Below, piece by piece: positions 51,032 through 58,620 of a DNA stretch of 64,000 bases. Within the stretch, counting starts at the first letter, position 1, and each line of letters opens with the position of its first letter. The stretch covers positions 558,001 to 622,000 of the forward strand of contig NZ_VTFG01000002.1 in assembly GCF_008692035.1 (NCBI RefSeq). The letters are read 5' to 3'. Origin of the DNA: Pseudomonas marginalis (GTDB taxonomy: Bacteria; Pseudomonadota; Gammaproteobacteria; Pseudomonadales; Pseudomonadaceae). The position numbers were made by a program, and so were the translations under genes. The notes beneath the pieces are model-generated. The model saw nothing but the letters and a program-made list of their open reading frames with translations, searched no databases and was not told where the DNA came from.

Positions 51032-51871
51032 ATGAAGGGACTGCTCCGCATCACCTGGCTGCTGCTGTTGTGTTTCAGCCAGGTACACGCCGCGACCACT
51101 CAGGACGAGGACGCCCAGGCTGCCAAGGCCCTGCTGGAAAAAGCCCTGGCCTACTACCAGAGCAACGGCGACAAGGCGCTCGCCGTGTTCAGCCGCCAAG
51201 GCGAGTTTGTCGACCATGACCGCTACGTATTCGTGGTCGACACCCAGGGCGTGCTGCTGGCCAGCGGCGGGCCCTCCTCCGCCTTGATCGGCCGGGATGT
51301 GTCCGAGGTACTCGGGCCAGAGTTGCGCCAGTCATTCAAGGACGCGCTCAAGGTGCCGGAAGGCCAGGGTATCCAACAGGCCGACTACCGCTGGCAGAAC
51401 TGGAACGACGGCAAGGTCGAGCACAAGCATGTGTTTTACCAGCGCGTCGGCGAGCGCATCCTGGCCGTGGGTTATTACCTGCCCCGCGCCACCCCGGAAC
51501 AGGCCCGGGCCCTGCGCAACAAGGCGGTGAACGCATTGCTGAAGGATGAAGCCGGCACACTCAAGGCCATCAACTCATTGCAGGGCGGTTTCCTGCAGGA
51601 TGACCTCTATGTGTTTGTCGTGGACTTGAACACCCAGCGCTACGTGGCCCATGGCACCAACCTGCGCCTGATCAACACCGACTTCAGCAAGATCAAGGAC
51701 CCCGACGGCAAGCCGGTGGGCGAGCCGATCCTCAAGCTGATGGCCGAGCAGGACCAGGGGGAATACAAGTACCGTTGGAAAAACCCGGTGACGGATAAGG
51801 TCGAGAACAAGCATGCGTATGTGCGCAAGGCCGGGCATTTCATGGTTGCGGTGGGTTACTACAGCCCCTGA
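51032..51871 (+). CDS. secreted double-Cache-domain protein
   Basis: A 279-residue exported protein with signal peptide MKGLLRITWLLLLCFSQVHA and two similar single-Cache domains: DRYVFVVDTQGVLLASGG (about 66) and DDLYVFVVDLNTQRYVAHGT (about 190), each ending with a KVEHKHVFYQRVG / KVENKHAYVRKAG strand. Cache domains are ligand sensors, usually on chemoreceptors or kinases. This one has no membrane or output domain, so it is a free periplasmic binder. It sits 50 bp after the PheC-like gene and is probably co-transcribed. Confidence 0.85.
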   Translation: MKGLLRITWLLLLCFSQVHAATTQDEDAQAAKALLEKALAYYQSNGDKALAVFSRQGEFVDHDRYVFVVDTQGVLLASGGPSSALIGRDVSEVLGPELRQSFKDALKVPEGQGIQQADYRWQNWNDGKVEHKHVFYQRVGERILAVGYYLPRATPEQARALRNKAVNALLKDEAGTLKAINSLQGGFLQDDLYVFVVDLNTQRYVAHGTNLRLINTDFSKIKDPDGKPVGEPILKLMAEQDQGEYKYRWKNPVTDKVENKHAYVRKAGHFMVAVGYYSP

Positions 51872-51892
51872 TCTGAACTGGAATGCATTCAA

Positions 51893-51921
51893 ATGTGGGA
51901 GGGGGTAAGCCCCTCTCACAT
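51893..51921. repeat. short imperfect REP palindrome
   Basis: ATGTGGGAGGGGG (51893-51905) and CCCCTCTCACAT (to 51921) with one mismatch in the arms. It lies between the convergent Cache and MFS genes. Confidence 0.8.
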
Positions 51922-51940
51922 CAAATCTCTATTGTGTCAG

Positions 51941-53458
51941 TCAGCGGGTTTTGTCTTCCCGCCCGCGCAGCATGCGATTGGGCATCGCGATCGCCGCCGC
52001 CAGCCCCAGCAGCGATACCCCCGCACTCACCAGCAGCAAATGCCTGAACGTCACCCCCAGCTCCCCGCGCAGGGCATCCTGCGCCGGGCCTGGCGCGGCG
52101 TTCAGGCCATCGAGCAGCACATTGCCGGAACCGCCTTCGACCACCAGCGCACCGCTGGCCAGGTGGGCGAAGCTGGAGTCCTGCAACAACGCCAGCAGCA
52201 ACGCCGACATGCACGCCACCCCCACCGCGCCGCCCAGGGAGCGGAACAGGTTGGTGGTGCTGGTAGCAACGCCGATGTCCCGTTGCTGCACCGAGTTCTG
52301 CGCCCCCACGAGGGAGGTGGGGAACTGCATGCCGGCGGCGATCCCGCACAGCAACATGAACACGCCGGTCAGCAGCATATCCTGGGGCGCACTGTAGGCC
52401 ATGCCCAGGATCGCCAGCGGGCTCAACAGCGCGCCGCTGAGGATCATCGGTTTGTAACGCCCGGTCACCGAGGTCATGCGCCCGGCGCAATAGGCGCCGA
52501 TGGGCAGGCCCATCGCCAGGGGCAGCAAATGCAAGGCGGCGCTGTCGGCACCGCCGCCGGTCACTGTCTGAAAGCGCAAGGGCATCAGCACCGTCAGGGA
52601 AATCGCCTGGAAGCTGGTGAAGAAAATCGTGCACCAGCACAGCACCGCACTGCGGTTGGCAAACAGGTGCATCGGCAGCAAGGGCTCGCGGGCGCGGCGC
52701 TCGTGCCAGACGAACAGGGTCAATGCCACCAGGGCACAGGCCAGCAGCCCCAGCACCTGGCTGTCACGCCAATGATGGCCCTGGCCGATTTCGGTGATGC
52801 CCAACAGCAAGGCGGTGAGGCCGATGATCATCAGTACCGTGCCGAGGTAATCGATGATCGGCTTGCGTTGCGGTGCCGGCAGCCCCACCAGGGTGCGATG
52901 GGCCACGTACCAGGCACCGGCGCCCAACGGCAGGTTGATCAGGAACACCCAACGCCAGGATAAATACTCGGTCATGTAGCCGCCCAACACCGGCCCGGCC
53001 ACGCTGGCCACCGCGTACATACTGCTGAAATAGCCCTGATAGCGCCCGCGCTCACGGGGCGGGATGATGTCGCCGATGATCGCCTGGCTCACCGAGATCA
53101 TCCCGCCGGCGCCGATGCCCTGCAGCACCCGCGCCAGCACCAGTTGCTCCATGCTCTGGGCCATGCCGCAGAACAACGAAGCGACGGTGAACAGGCCCAT
53201 GCCGATCAGCATCATCGGCCGCCGCCCGTAGAGGTCGCCGAGCTTGCCGTAGATCGGCACCGCCACCGTCATCGCCACCATATAACCGGAGATGACCCAG
53301 GCCAGCAGGTTGACGTCGTGGAATTGCGCGGAGATGGCGGGCATGGACACGGCGACAATGGTCTGGTCCAGGGCACCGAGGAAGATCGCCATCATCAACG
53401 AGGCGAGAATACTGCGCACCACGGGGAGCGGTGGCGCGGGCTGATTGAGCTGAGTCAC
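51941..53458 (-). CDS. MFS transporter, DHA2 family (EmrB/QacA type)
   Basis: A 505-residue inner-membrane drug:proton antiporter with about 14 helices. Helix 1 carries the DHA2-type FLGALDQTIVAVSMPAI, with KLGDLYGRRPMMLIGMGLF as the loop motif and GGYMTEYLSWRWVFLINLP as motif C. Substrate unknown. No EmrA-like membrane-fusion gene is adjacent. GTG start at 53458 with AAGG upstream; a TTG six codons earlier is also open. It lies just downstream of pobA on the same strand. Confidence 0.9.
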   Translation of the reverse strand: MTQLNQPAPPLPVVRSILASLMMAIFLGALDQTIVAVSMPAISAQFHDVNLLAWVISGYMVAMTVAVPIYGKLGDLYGRRPMMLIGMGLFTVASLFCGMAQSMEQLVLARVLQGIGAGGMISVSQAIIGDIIPPRERGRYQGYFSSMYAVASVAGPVLGGYMTEYLSWRWVFLINLPLGAGAWYVAHRTLVGLPAPQRKPIIDYLGTVLMIIGLTALLLGITEIGQGHHWRDSQVLGLLACALVALTLFVWHERRAREPLLPMHLFANRSAVLCWCTIFFTSFQAISLTVLMPLRFQTVTGGGADSAALHLLPLAMGLPIGAYCAGRMTSVTGRYKPMILSGALLSPLAILGMAYSAPQDMLLTGVFMLLCGIAAGMQFPTSLVGAQNSVQQRDIGVATSTTNLFRSLGGAVGVACMSALLLALLQDSSFAHLASGALVVEGGSGNVLLDGLNAAPGPAQDALRGELGVTFRHLLLVSAGVSLLGLAAAIAMPNRMLRGREDKTR

Positions 53459-53524
53459 GGCAGAACCTTCGAGCAAGGCCCGCGGGAAAAGGCGGCCCGC
53501 GGGAATGCTCGATACGATAGCAGG

Positions 53525-54718
53525 CTATTCGATAGGCTCGTAAGGAAGTCCGACGTAATTTTCCGCAATGGTCTGGCGCCCGGCTTCGGAGTGGATGAAG
53601 TACTCCAGCTCGCTCTGGGCAATGCGCTGGCTGAATCCGTCGGACTCAGGGAATTGATGCAACATCGAGGTCATCCACCAGGAAAACCGTTCGGCCTTCC
53701 ACACCCGGCGCAGGCAGATGGCGGAATAACGTTCCAGCAAGTCCACGCGCCCCTCGCCATACACCTTGAGCAAAATCCGGAACAAGGTGCTCACATCGCT
53801 GGCCGCCAGGTTCAAGCCCTTGGCCCCGGTGGGCGGCACGATATGGGCCGCATCGCCGAGCAGGAACAGGCGCCCGTACTGCATCGGTTCCACCACAAAA
53901 CTGCGCAGGGGCGCGATGCTTTTTTCGATGGAGGGGCCGGTGACCAGTTGTTCAGCCAAGGCGCTGGGCAGGCGGGTTTTCAGTTCCGCCCAGAAACGTT
54001 CGTCCGACCATTCATCCACGGGTTCCTCGGCCGGCACTTGCAGGTAGTAGCGGCTGCGCGTCGGTGAACGCATGCTGCACAGCGCAAAGCCCCGTGGGTG
54101 CTTGGCGTACACCAGTTCCGCATGCACCGGCGGGGTGTCGGCAAGGATGCCCAGCCAACCGAAGGGGTAGACCCGCTCGAACACCTTCAGCGATTCAGCC
54201 GGGATCGACTGGCGCGCCACACCGTGGAACCCATCACAACCGGCGATGTAGTCGCACTCCAGGCGAAACGCCTGGCCCTGATGCTCGAACGTCAGCCAGG
54301 GTCGATCACTTTTAAGATCATGGGGCTGCACGTCGCGCGCTTCATACAGGGTGGTGGCGCCAGCGGCGGCGCGGGCGGCCATCAGGTCGCGGGTGACTTC
54401 GGTCTGGCCGTAGATCATCACCGATTGGCCGCCGGTCAGCGCCTTGAGGTCGATGTGGGTCAGTTGGCCGTCCAGCGCCAGCTCGAAGCCATCATGCACC
54501 AGGCCTTCGGCATCCATGCGCTGGCTCACGCCCGCCTCGCGCAGCAGGTTGACCATGCCTTGTTCCAGCACCCCGGCGCGGATGCGGCCTTGTACGTAGT
54601 CGGCACTCTGGCGCTCCAGGATCAGGGTCTGGATACCGGCGTTGTGCAACAGCTGGCCGAGCAAGAGTCCGGAGGGACCGGCGCCGATAATGGCGACTTG
54701 GGTTTTCAGGGTTTTCAT
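53525..54718 (-). CDS. pobA: 4-hydroxybenzoate 3-monooxygenase PobA
   Basis: A 397-residue FAD enzyme that turns 4-hydroxybenzoate into protocatechuate with NADPH and oxygen. FAD motifs are AIIGAGPSGLLLGQLLHNAG near the start, YIAGCDGFHGVARQ (NADPH/FAD DG motif) and LFLLGDAAHIVPPTGAKGLN. The substrate tyrosine-bearing region (YYLQVP) is present. ATG 54718 begins MKTLKTQVAIIGAG; the upstream purines are poor, as usual for this gene. Divergent from pobR across a 180-bp control region. Confidence 0.96.
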   Translation of the reverse strand: MKTLKTQVAIIGAGPSGLLLGQLLHNAGIQTLILERQSADYVQGRIRAGVLEQGMVNLLREAGVSQRMDAEGLVHDGFELALDGQLTHIDLKALTGGQSVMIYGQTEVTRDLMAARAAAGATTLYEARDVQPHDLKSDRPWLTFEHQGQAFRLECDYIAGCDGFHGVARQSIPAESLKVFERVYPFGWLGILADTPPVHAELVYAKHPRGFALCSMRSPTRSRYYLQVPAEEPVDEWSDERFWAELKTRLPSALAEQLVTGPSIEKSIAPLRSFVVEPMQYGRLFLLGDAAHIVPPTGAKGLNLAASDVSTLFRILLKVYGEGRVDLLERYSAICLRRVWKAERFSWWMTSMLHQFPESDGFSQRIAQSELEYFIHSEAGRQTIAENYVGLPYEPIE

Positions 54719-54787
54719 TATTTTTATCGCCCGCAAGTTCCACCCGAACGGATCGAGTGAAAGAGTTGTCATTGATCTTGTGGCTGA

Positions 54788-54828
54788 CAGTTTTCACTTG
54801 AGTGCGCAGTATAAGAAGGTGAAAACTG
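54788..54828. promoter_or_regulatory. inverted 10-bp arms, candidate PobR operator in the pobA-pobR gap
   Basis: CAGTTTTCAC (54788-54797) and GTGAAAACTG (54819-54828) are perfect inverted arms 31 bp apart centre to centre, about three helical turns. Between them, on the minus strand, lies TATACT (54808-54813), a good -10 for pobA. The arms would let an AraC-type dimer span the pobA promoter. PobR binding is inferred from position. Confidence 0.6.
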
Positions 54829-54898
54829 CGACAAAACCTGCGCTTTTTGCCAATTTGGGCGATTACCGCACCACTGTCCTGAGTATCGGATTGAAACC

Positions 54899-55777
54899 AT
54901 GACCAACACCGCGATTCCGGTCTTCAAGCTTTACGGAGAAAGCCAGCAATGGCCGACCCCCGATTTGTTGCACTGCGAAACCATTTCCCGGCGCAGTCGG
55001 GAATACCAGTGGGAAATCCAGCCCCACCGGCACGCGGATCTGTGCCAATTGCTGTACGTGCACAAAGGCCAGGCCGAGTTGGAAATCGAAGGCCTGCGCA
55101 CCACCCTCAAAGAAGCCACGCTGCAGGTATTGCCGCCGTTGTGCGTGCATGGGTTTCGCTTTGCCGAAGATGTGGAAGGCTATGTAGTCACCCTGGCGGC
55201 ACCGCTGGTCAGCCACTTGCAAGCCCAACTGGGCGCAACGGCAGGCGGTTTGCAGACCCTGGGCAGCTACCCGGCGGGCAAGGACAGTGATTACCTCAAC
55301 AGCCAGTTCGCCCGCCTGCAGGACGAATACGCCGACGACCAACCGGCCCGGGACATGCTGATGCATGCGCTGGTCAGTGTGCTGCTGGTGTGGATCAGCC
55401 GCCAGGCCATCCAGCGTCGCCACCCGCGCGCGCCAAGGGGCCGCGAGTATTTCCGGCGCTTTACGCAATTGGTTGAACAGCACTATCGGGAACACCCGAA
55501 GATTGAGGATCTGGCCCACAAACTGGGTATCTCGGTCTCACACCTGAATGGGACGTGTCGGGAACTGGGCGGGCAGCCTGCCTTGCAGATCATGCATGAC
55601 CGTCAATTACTCGAGGCCAAACGCCTGCTGACCTATACCAGCATGACCATCAACGAAATGTCGGAAGTACTGGGTTTTTCCGACCCGACCAACTTCTCTC
55701 GGCTGTTCCGCCGACGGGTCGGGTTCTCACCCAAGGCGTTTCGCGAACAACTCAAGGCCGAACAGCCGCCTACCTGA
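54899..55777 (+). CDS. pobR: AraC-family regulator PobR
   Basis: A 292-residue AraC protein, the usual activator of pobA in pseudomonads with 4-hydroxybenzoate as inducer. N-terminal cupin-like domain (QPHRHADLCQLLYVHKGQAELEI) and C-terminal double HTH (LGISVSHLNGTCRELGG, then MSEVLGFSDPTNFSRLFRRRVGFSP). It lies back to back with pobA. Its stop overlaps the convergent 58-residue gene by eight bases. Confidence 0.92.
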   Translation: MTNTAIPVFKLYGESQQWPTPDLLHCETISRRSREYQWEIQPHRHADLCQLLYVHKGQAELEIEGLRTTLKEATLQVLPPLCVHGFRFAEDVEGYVVTLAAPLVSHLQAQLGATAGGLQTLGSYPAGKDSDYLNSQFARLQDEYADDQPARDMLMHALVSVLLVWISRQAIQRRHPRAPRGREYFRRFTQLVEQHYREHPKIEDLAHKLGISVSHLNGTCRELGGQPALQIMHDRQLLEAKRLLTYTSMTINEMSEVLGFSDPTNFSRLFRRRVGFSPKAFREQLKAEQPPT

Positions 55778-55946
55778 GTGCACTGAAACTGCCGGTGTGG
55801 GGAACGCATTGGTCCTGATGGCAGCTGATCGCAAAGGTCGGCTGCATCCGGGTCTGCTCCACGCGGTAGGCGGCGGTGCCATACAGCCCGGTCGCCAGGG
55901 CGCAGAGGAAGAAAATCATCAGGTATTTGCGGGTTTTAATGCTCAT
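55770..55946 (-). CDS. 58-residue single-span membrane peptide
   Basis: An unlisted small gene. The peptide begins MSIKTRKYLMIFFLCALATG, with one hydrophobic helix (about 8-24) and positive N-terminus, then YRVEQTRMQPTFAISCHQD and a CHQDQC motif with two Cys four residues apart, ending FSALR. AGAGG lies 9 bases before the ATG at 55946. The frame closes cleanly with TAG at 55770. The Cys likely face the periplasm. No family recognised; coding potential rests on the signal-anchor pattern and the ribosome-binding site. Confidence 0.62.
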   Translation of the reverse strand: MSIKTRKYLMIFFLCALATGLYGTAAYRVEQTRMQPTFAISCHQDQCVPHTGSFSALR

Positions 55947-56046
55947 GGCACAGACCTCTGAGCGGATCTACAGGGTGCTGTTTAAAGCATAGGTCAACCA
56001 GGGCGAGTTGCCATTATTGGGCGACATTCAACAGGGTTATGTCGCC

Positions 56047-56952
56047 TTAGAGCCCCCTATCCCACACCGGCTGCTCGGGGAACCTCACCACCAGGAAATC
56101 CAGCAGGCTGCGCAACGCCGATGGCATGTGTTTGCGCGACGCATAGACCGCGTAGATGTTCATCTGCCGGGGTTCGGCCTCGGGTAGCAGACGTACCAGT
56201 TCACCACGGCGAATGTGATCGCCGGCCTGGTAGCTGGGCAGCATCGCCACACCCGCGCCGGCCAGCGTCACGCGTAACAACGTACTGGCTTCGTTAGCGG
56301 TGATATTGCCGTGCACCGGCACCGACACGTGCTCGCCGTGCTCCTCGAAATGCCACAGGCTTTTGCCGAAGTACGAATGGGTCAGGCAGTTGTGCCGGGC
56401 CAGGTCCTCGACTTTCTGCGGCGCCGGGTGCTCCAACAGGTAGGCCGGGGTTGCGCACACCACGGAGCGACAGACCGTCAGGCGCCGGGCGATCAGGTTG
56501 GGGTCCAGGTCGTTGCTGGTGCGGATGGCCAGGTCGATGCGCTCATCCACCAGGTTCACCGTGCGGTCGAGCATTTGCAGGTCAATGGTCACCAAGGGGT
56601 AGCGCTTGACGTACTCGGCAATGGCCTCGGCCAATTGCGCCTGGCCGAACGAGGTGCTGACACTCAGGCGCAACAGGCCACGGGGCGCATTATCAGGCTC
56701 ACTGACGGCGGCCTGCATATCGCCGCACAACTCCAGGAGTTGCCGACAGCGTGGCAGGGTTTCGCCACCGGCCGCCGTAAGGCTGAGTTTGCGCGTGGTG
56801 CGGTGCAACAGGCGCGCGCCGACCCAGTCTTCCAACTCGGCCAGGTAACGCGACACCACCGGGCGCGACAGGTCCAGATGATCGGCGGCGGCGGACTGGC
56901 TGCCCAGGTCCACCACCGTGACAAACACGCGCATTGCTTGAAGACGATCCAT
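56047..56952 (-). CDS. LysR-family regulator
   Basis: A 301-residue LysR protein (MDRLQAMRVFVTVVDLGSQSAAADHLDLSRPVVSRYL). The effector domain follows from about residue 90. It is divergent from the metallo-beta-lactamase-fold and NAD(P)-binding genes across a 107-bp gap that holds a perfect TTAGTT-N11-AACTAA palindrome, so it probably controls them and itself. Effector unknown. Confidence 0.9.
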   Translation of the reverse strand: MDRLQAMRVFVTVVDLGSQSAAADHLDLSRPVVSRYLAELEDWVGARLLHRTTRKLSLTAAGGETLPRCRQLLELCGDMQAAVSEPDNAPRGLLRLSVSTSFGQAQLAEAIAEYVKRYPLVTIDLQMLDRTVNLVDERIDLAIRTSNDLDPNLIARRLTVCRSVVCATPAYLLEHPAPQKVEDLARHNCLTHSYFGKSLWHFEEHGEHVSVPVHGNITANEASTLLRVTLAGAGVAMLPSYQAGDHIRRGELVRLLPEAEPRQMNIYAVYASRKHMPSALRSLLDFLVVRFPEQPVWDRGL

Positions 56953-56997
56953 GATTTGCCCGATTTCAGAAACAAACTATGTCCCAGCATCGCATTT

Positions 56998-57020
56998 TTA
57001 GTTCGGTTTAGTGCAACTAA
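56998..57020. promoter_or_regulatory. candidate LysR operator (TTAGTT-N11-AACTAA)
   Basis: TTAGTT (56998-57003) and AACTAA (57015-57020) are perfect inverted 6-mers around 11 bases, matching the LysR T-N11-A layout. It sits 40 bp upstream of the plus-strand start and 46 bp from the LysR start, inside their shared gap. Confidence 0.65.
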
Positions 57021-57059
57021 GCTCTGTGCATCCTTTGAATCCACTGCTGGAGCTGCCCG

Positions 57060-57923
57060 ATGTTCTCAACCCTCAAGCGCTTGACCTTCACCGCTGCCTT
57101 GGCGTTTGCCGGCCATGCAGCGGCGGCCGACCTGACCCTGGATGTCTACAACCCAGGCGAGGCGGCGATCTTCCCGGTCAGCTCGGTGCTGGTCAGCGGC
57201 GCCAAAGACGCGATCCTCGTGGACGCACAATTCGGCAAAGGCCAGGCCGAGCAACTGGTGCAGAAGATCCGCGCCAGCGGCAAACACCTGACCACCATCT
57301 ACATCAGCCACGGCGACCCGGATTACTACTTCGGCCTCGACACCCTGACGGCCGCGTTCCCCGACGCCAAGGTCCTGGCACCGCAACCGGTGGTCGACCA
57401 TATCAACGCCACCGTGGCCGGCAAACTTGAGTTCTGGGGCCCGAAAATGGGTGCCGACAAACCGGGCAAAACCATCGTGCCCCAGGTGCTGCAAGGCCAC
57501 AGCCTGACCCTTGAAGGGCAGCAACTGGAGGTGATCGGCCTGGATGGCCCGCAGCCGGACCGCAGCTTCGTGTGGATCCCGTCGATCAAGGCCGTGGTCG
57601 GGGGTGTGGTGGTCGCGCAAAACATTCACCTGTGGATGGCCGACACCCAAAGCGCGCAATCCCATAAAGACTGGCTTGCGACCCTGCAACGCATCGAACA
57701 GCTGAAACCTCGCACGGTGATTCCGGGCCACTACCTGGGCACGCCATCGCCGCAATCCGTGGCCTTTACTGCCGACTACATCAAGGCCTTCGACGTAGAA
57801 ACCGCCAAGGCCAAGGACGCCGCCGCCCTGATCGCGGCCATGAAAAAGCGCTACCCCACCCTCGCCGACGAAAGCTCGCTGGAACTCAGCGCCAAAGTCG
57901 CCAAGGGCGAAATGAAGTGGTGA
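57060..57923 (+). CDS. exported metallo-beta-lactamase-fold hydrolase with altered metal motif
   Basis: A 287-residue protein with signal peptide MFSTLKRLTFTAALAFAGHAAA. The MBL motif HxHxDH reads H84-G-D-P-D88-Y (ISHGDPDYYFGLD): the first His and the Asp remain, the second His is Asp and the third Tyr. A later GHYLGTPSP block carries a conserved His. So it may bind one metal or have a different reaction. It is followed by a NAD(P)-binding gene 34 bp downstream, probably in one operon controlled by the divergent LysR. Confidence 0.83.
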   Translation: MFSTLKRLTFTAALAFAGHAAAADLTLDVYNPGEAAIFPVSSVLVSGAKDAILVDAQFGKGQAEQLVQKIRASGKHLTTIYISHGDPDYYFGLDTLTAAFPDAKVLAPQPVVDHINATVAGKLEFWGPKMGADKPGKTIVPQVLQGHSLTLEGQQLEVIGLDGPQPDRSFVWIPSIKAVVGGVVVAQNIHLWMADTQSAQSHKDWLATLQRIEQLKPRTVIPGHYLGTPSPQSVAFTADYIKAFDVETAKAKDAAALIAAMKKRYPTLADESSLELSAKVAKGEMKW

Positions 57924-57957
57924 ATGGCTTTAAACCCTGACCGTACTGGAGAACATC

Positions 57958-58572
57958 ATGAGCAAGATCGCAATCATTGGGGCCACCGGCCGTGCCGGCA
58001 GCCAATTGCTGGAAGAAGCCCTGCGTCGTGGGCATAGCGTGGTGGCTATCGCGCGTAACACCGACAAGCTGGCCGTACGCCCCGGCGTCACCGTCAAGCA
58101 GGTTGATGCACTGGATGCCAATGCCCTGGAACAAGCCATCAGCGGCAGCGATGTGGTGATCAGCGCGGCACATTTCGCCACGCTGCCCGCCAGCGCTGTG
58201 ATCGGCCCGGTGAAAAAAGCCGGGGTGAAACGCCTGCTGGTGGTGGGTGGCGCCGGTTCGTTGCTGCTGCCCGGTGGCGAGCGGGTGATCGACAGCGCGG
58301 GCTTCCCTGCCGAATACAAGGCCGAAGCCAGTGCAGGCGCCGAGTTTCTTGACGTGCTGCGTCAGGAAAAGGACCTGGATTGGACGTTCCTGTCGCCGTC
58401 GGCCTTGTTCGATGGCACCGAACGCACCGGTAAATTCCGCCTGGGCCAGGATGATTTGCTGGTGAGCAGTGACGGTAGCAGCTCGATCAGCTTTGCCGAC
58501 TACGCCATCGCCATGCTCGATGAAGTGGAAGCACCGAAGCACTCGCGCCAGCGCTTCACCGTCGGCTACTGA
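57958..58572 (+). CDS. NAD(P)-binding oxidoreductase (atypical SDR, YwnB-like)
   Basis: A 204-residue protein with an N-terminal Rossmann loop IIGATGRAGSQLLEEALRRG and VVISAAHFATLP. It is an extended/atypical short-chain dehydrogenase without the classical YxxxK pair in an obvious place, so it may be a reductase or an NADPH sensor. The ATG has GGAG 7 bases upstream. In operon with the MBL-fold gene. A REP hairpin follows. Confidence 0.85.
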   Translation: MSKIAIIGATGRAGSQLLEEALRRGHSVVAIARNTDKLAVRPGVTVKQVDALDANALEQAISGSDVVISAAHFATLPASAVIGPVKKAGVKRLLVVGGAGSLLLPGGERVIDSAGFPAEYKAEASAGAEFLDVLRQEKDLDWTFLSPSALFDGTERTGKFRLGQDDLLVSSDGSSSISFADYAIAMLDEVEAPKHSRQRFTVGY

Positions 58573-58575
58573 CAC

Positions 58576-58605
58576 CTGTGGGAGGGGGCTTGCCCCCTCC
58601 CACAT
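58576..58605. repeat. compact REP palindrome
   Basis: GTGGGAGGGGG (58578-58588) and CCCCCTCCCAC (to about 58603) with a CTTGC loop, a full-length hairpin 3 bp after the oxidoreductase stop and between it and the convergent LysR gene. Confidence 0.9.
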
Positions 58606-58620
58606 TTGGACCTCCAGCGC

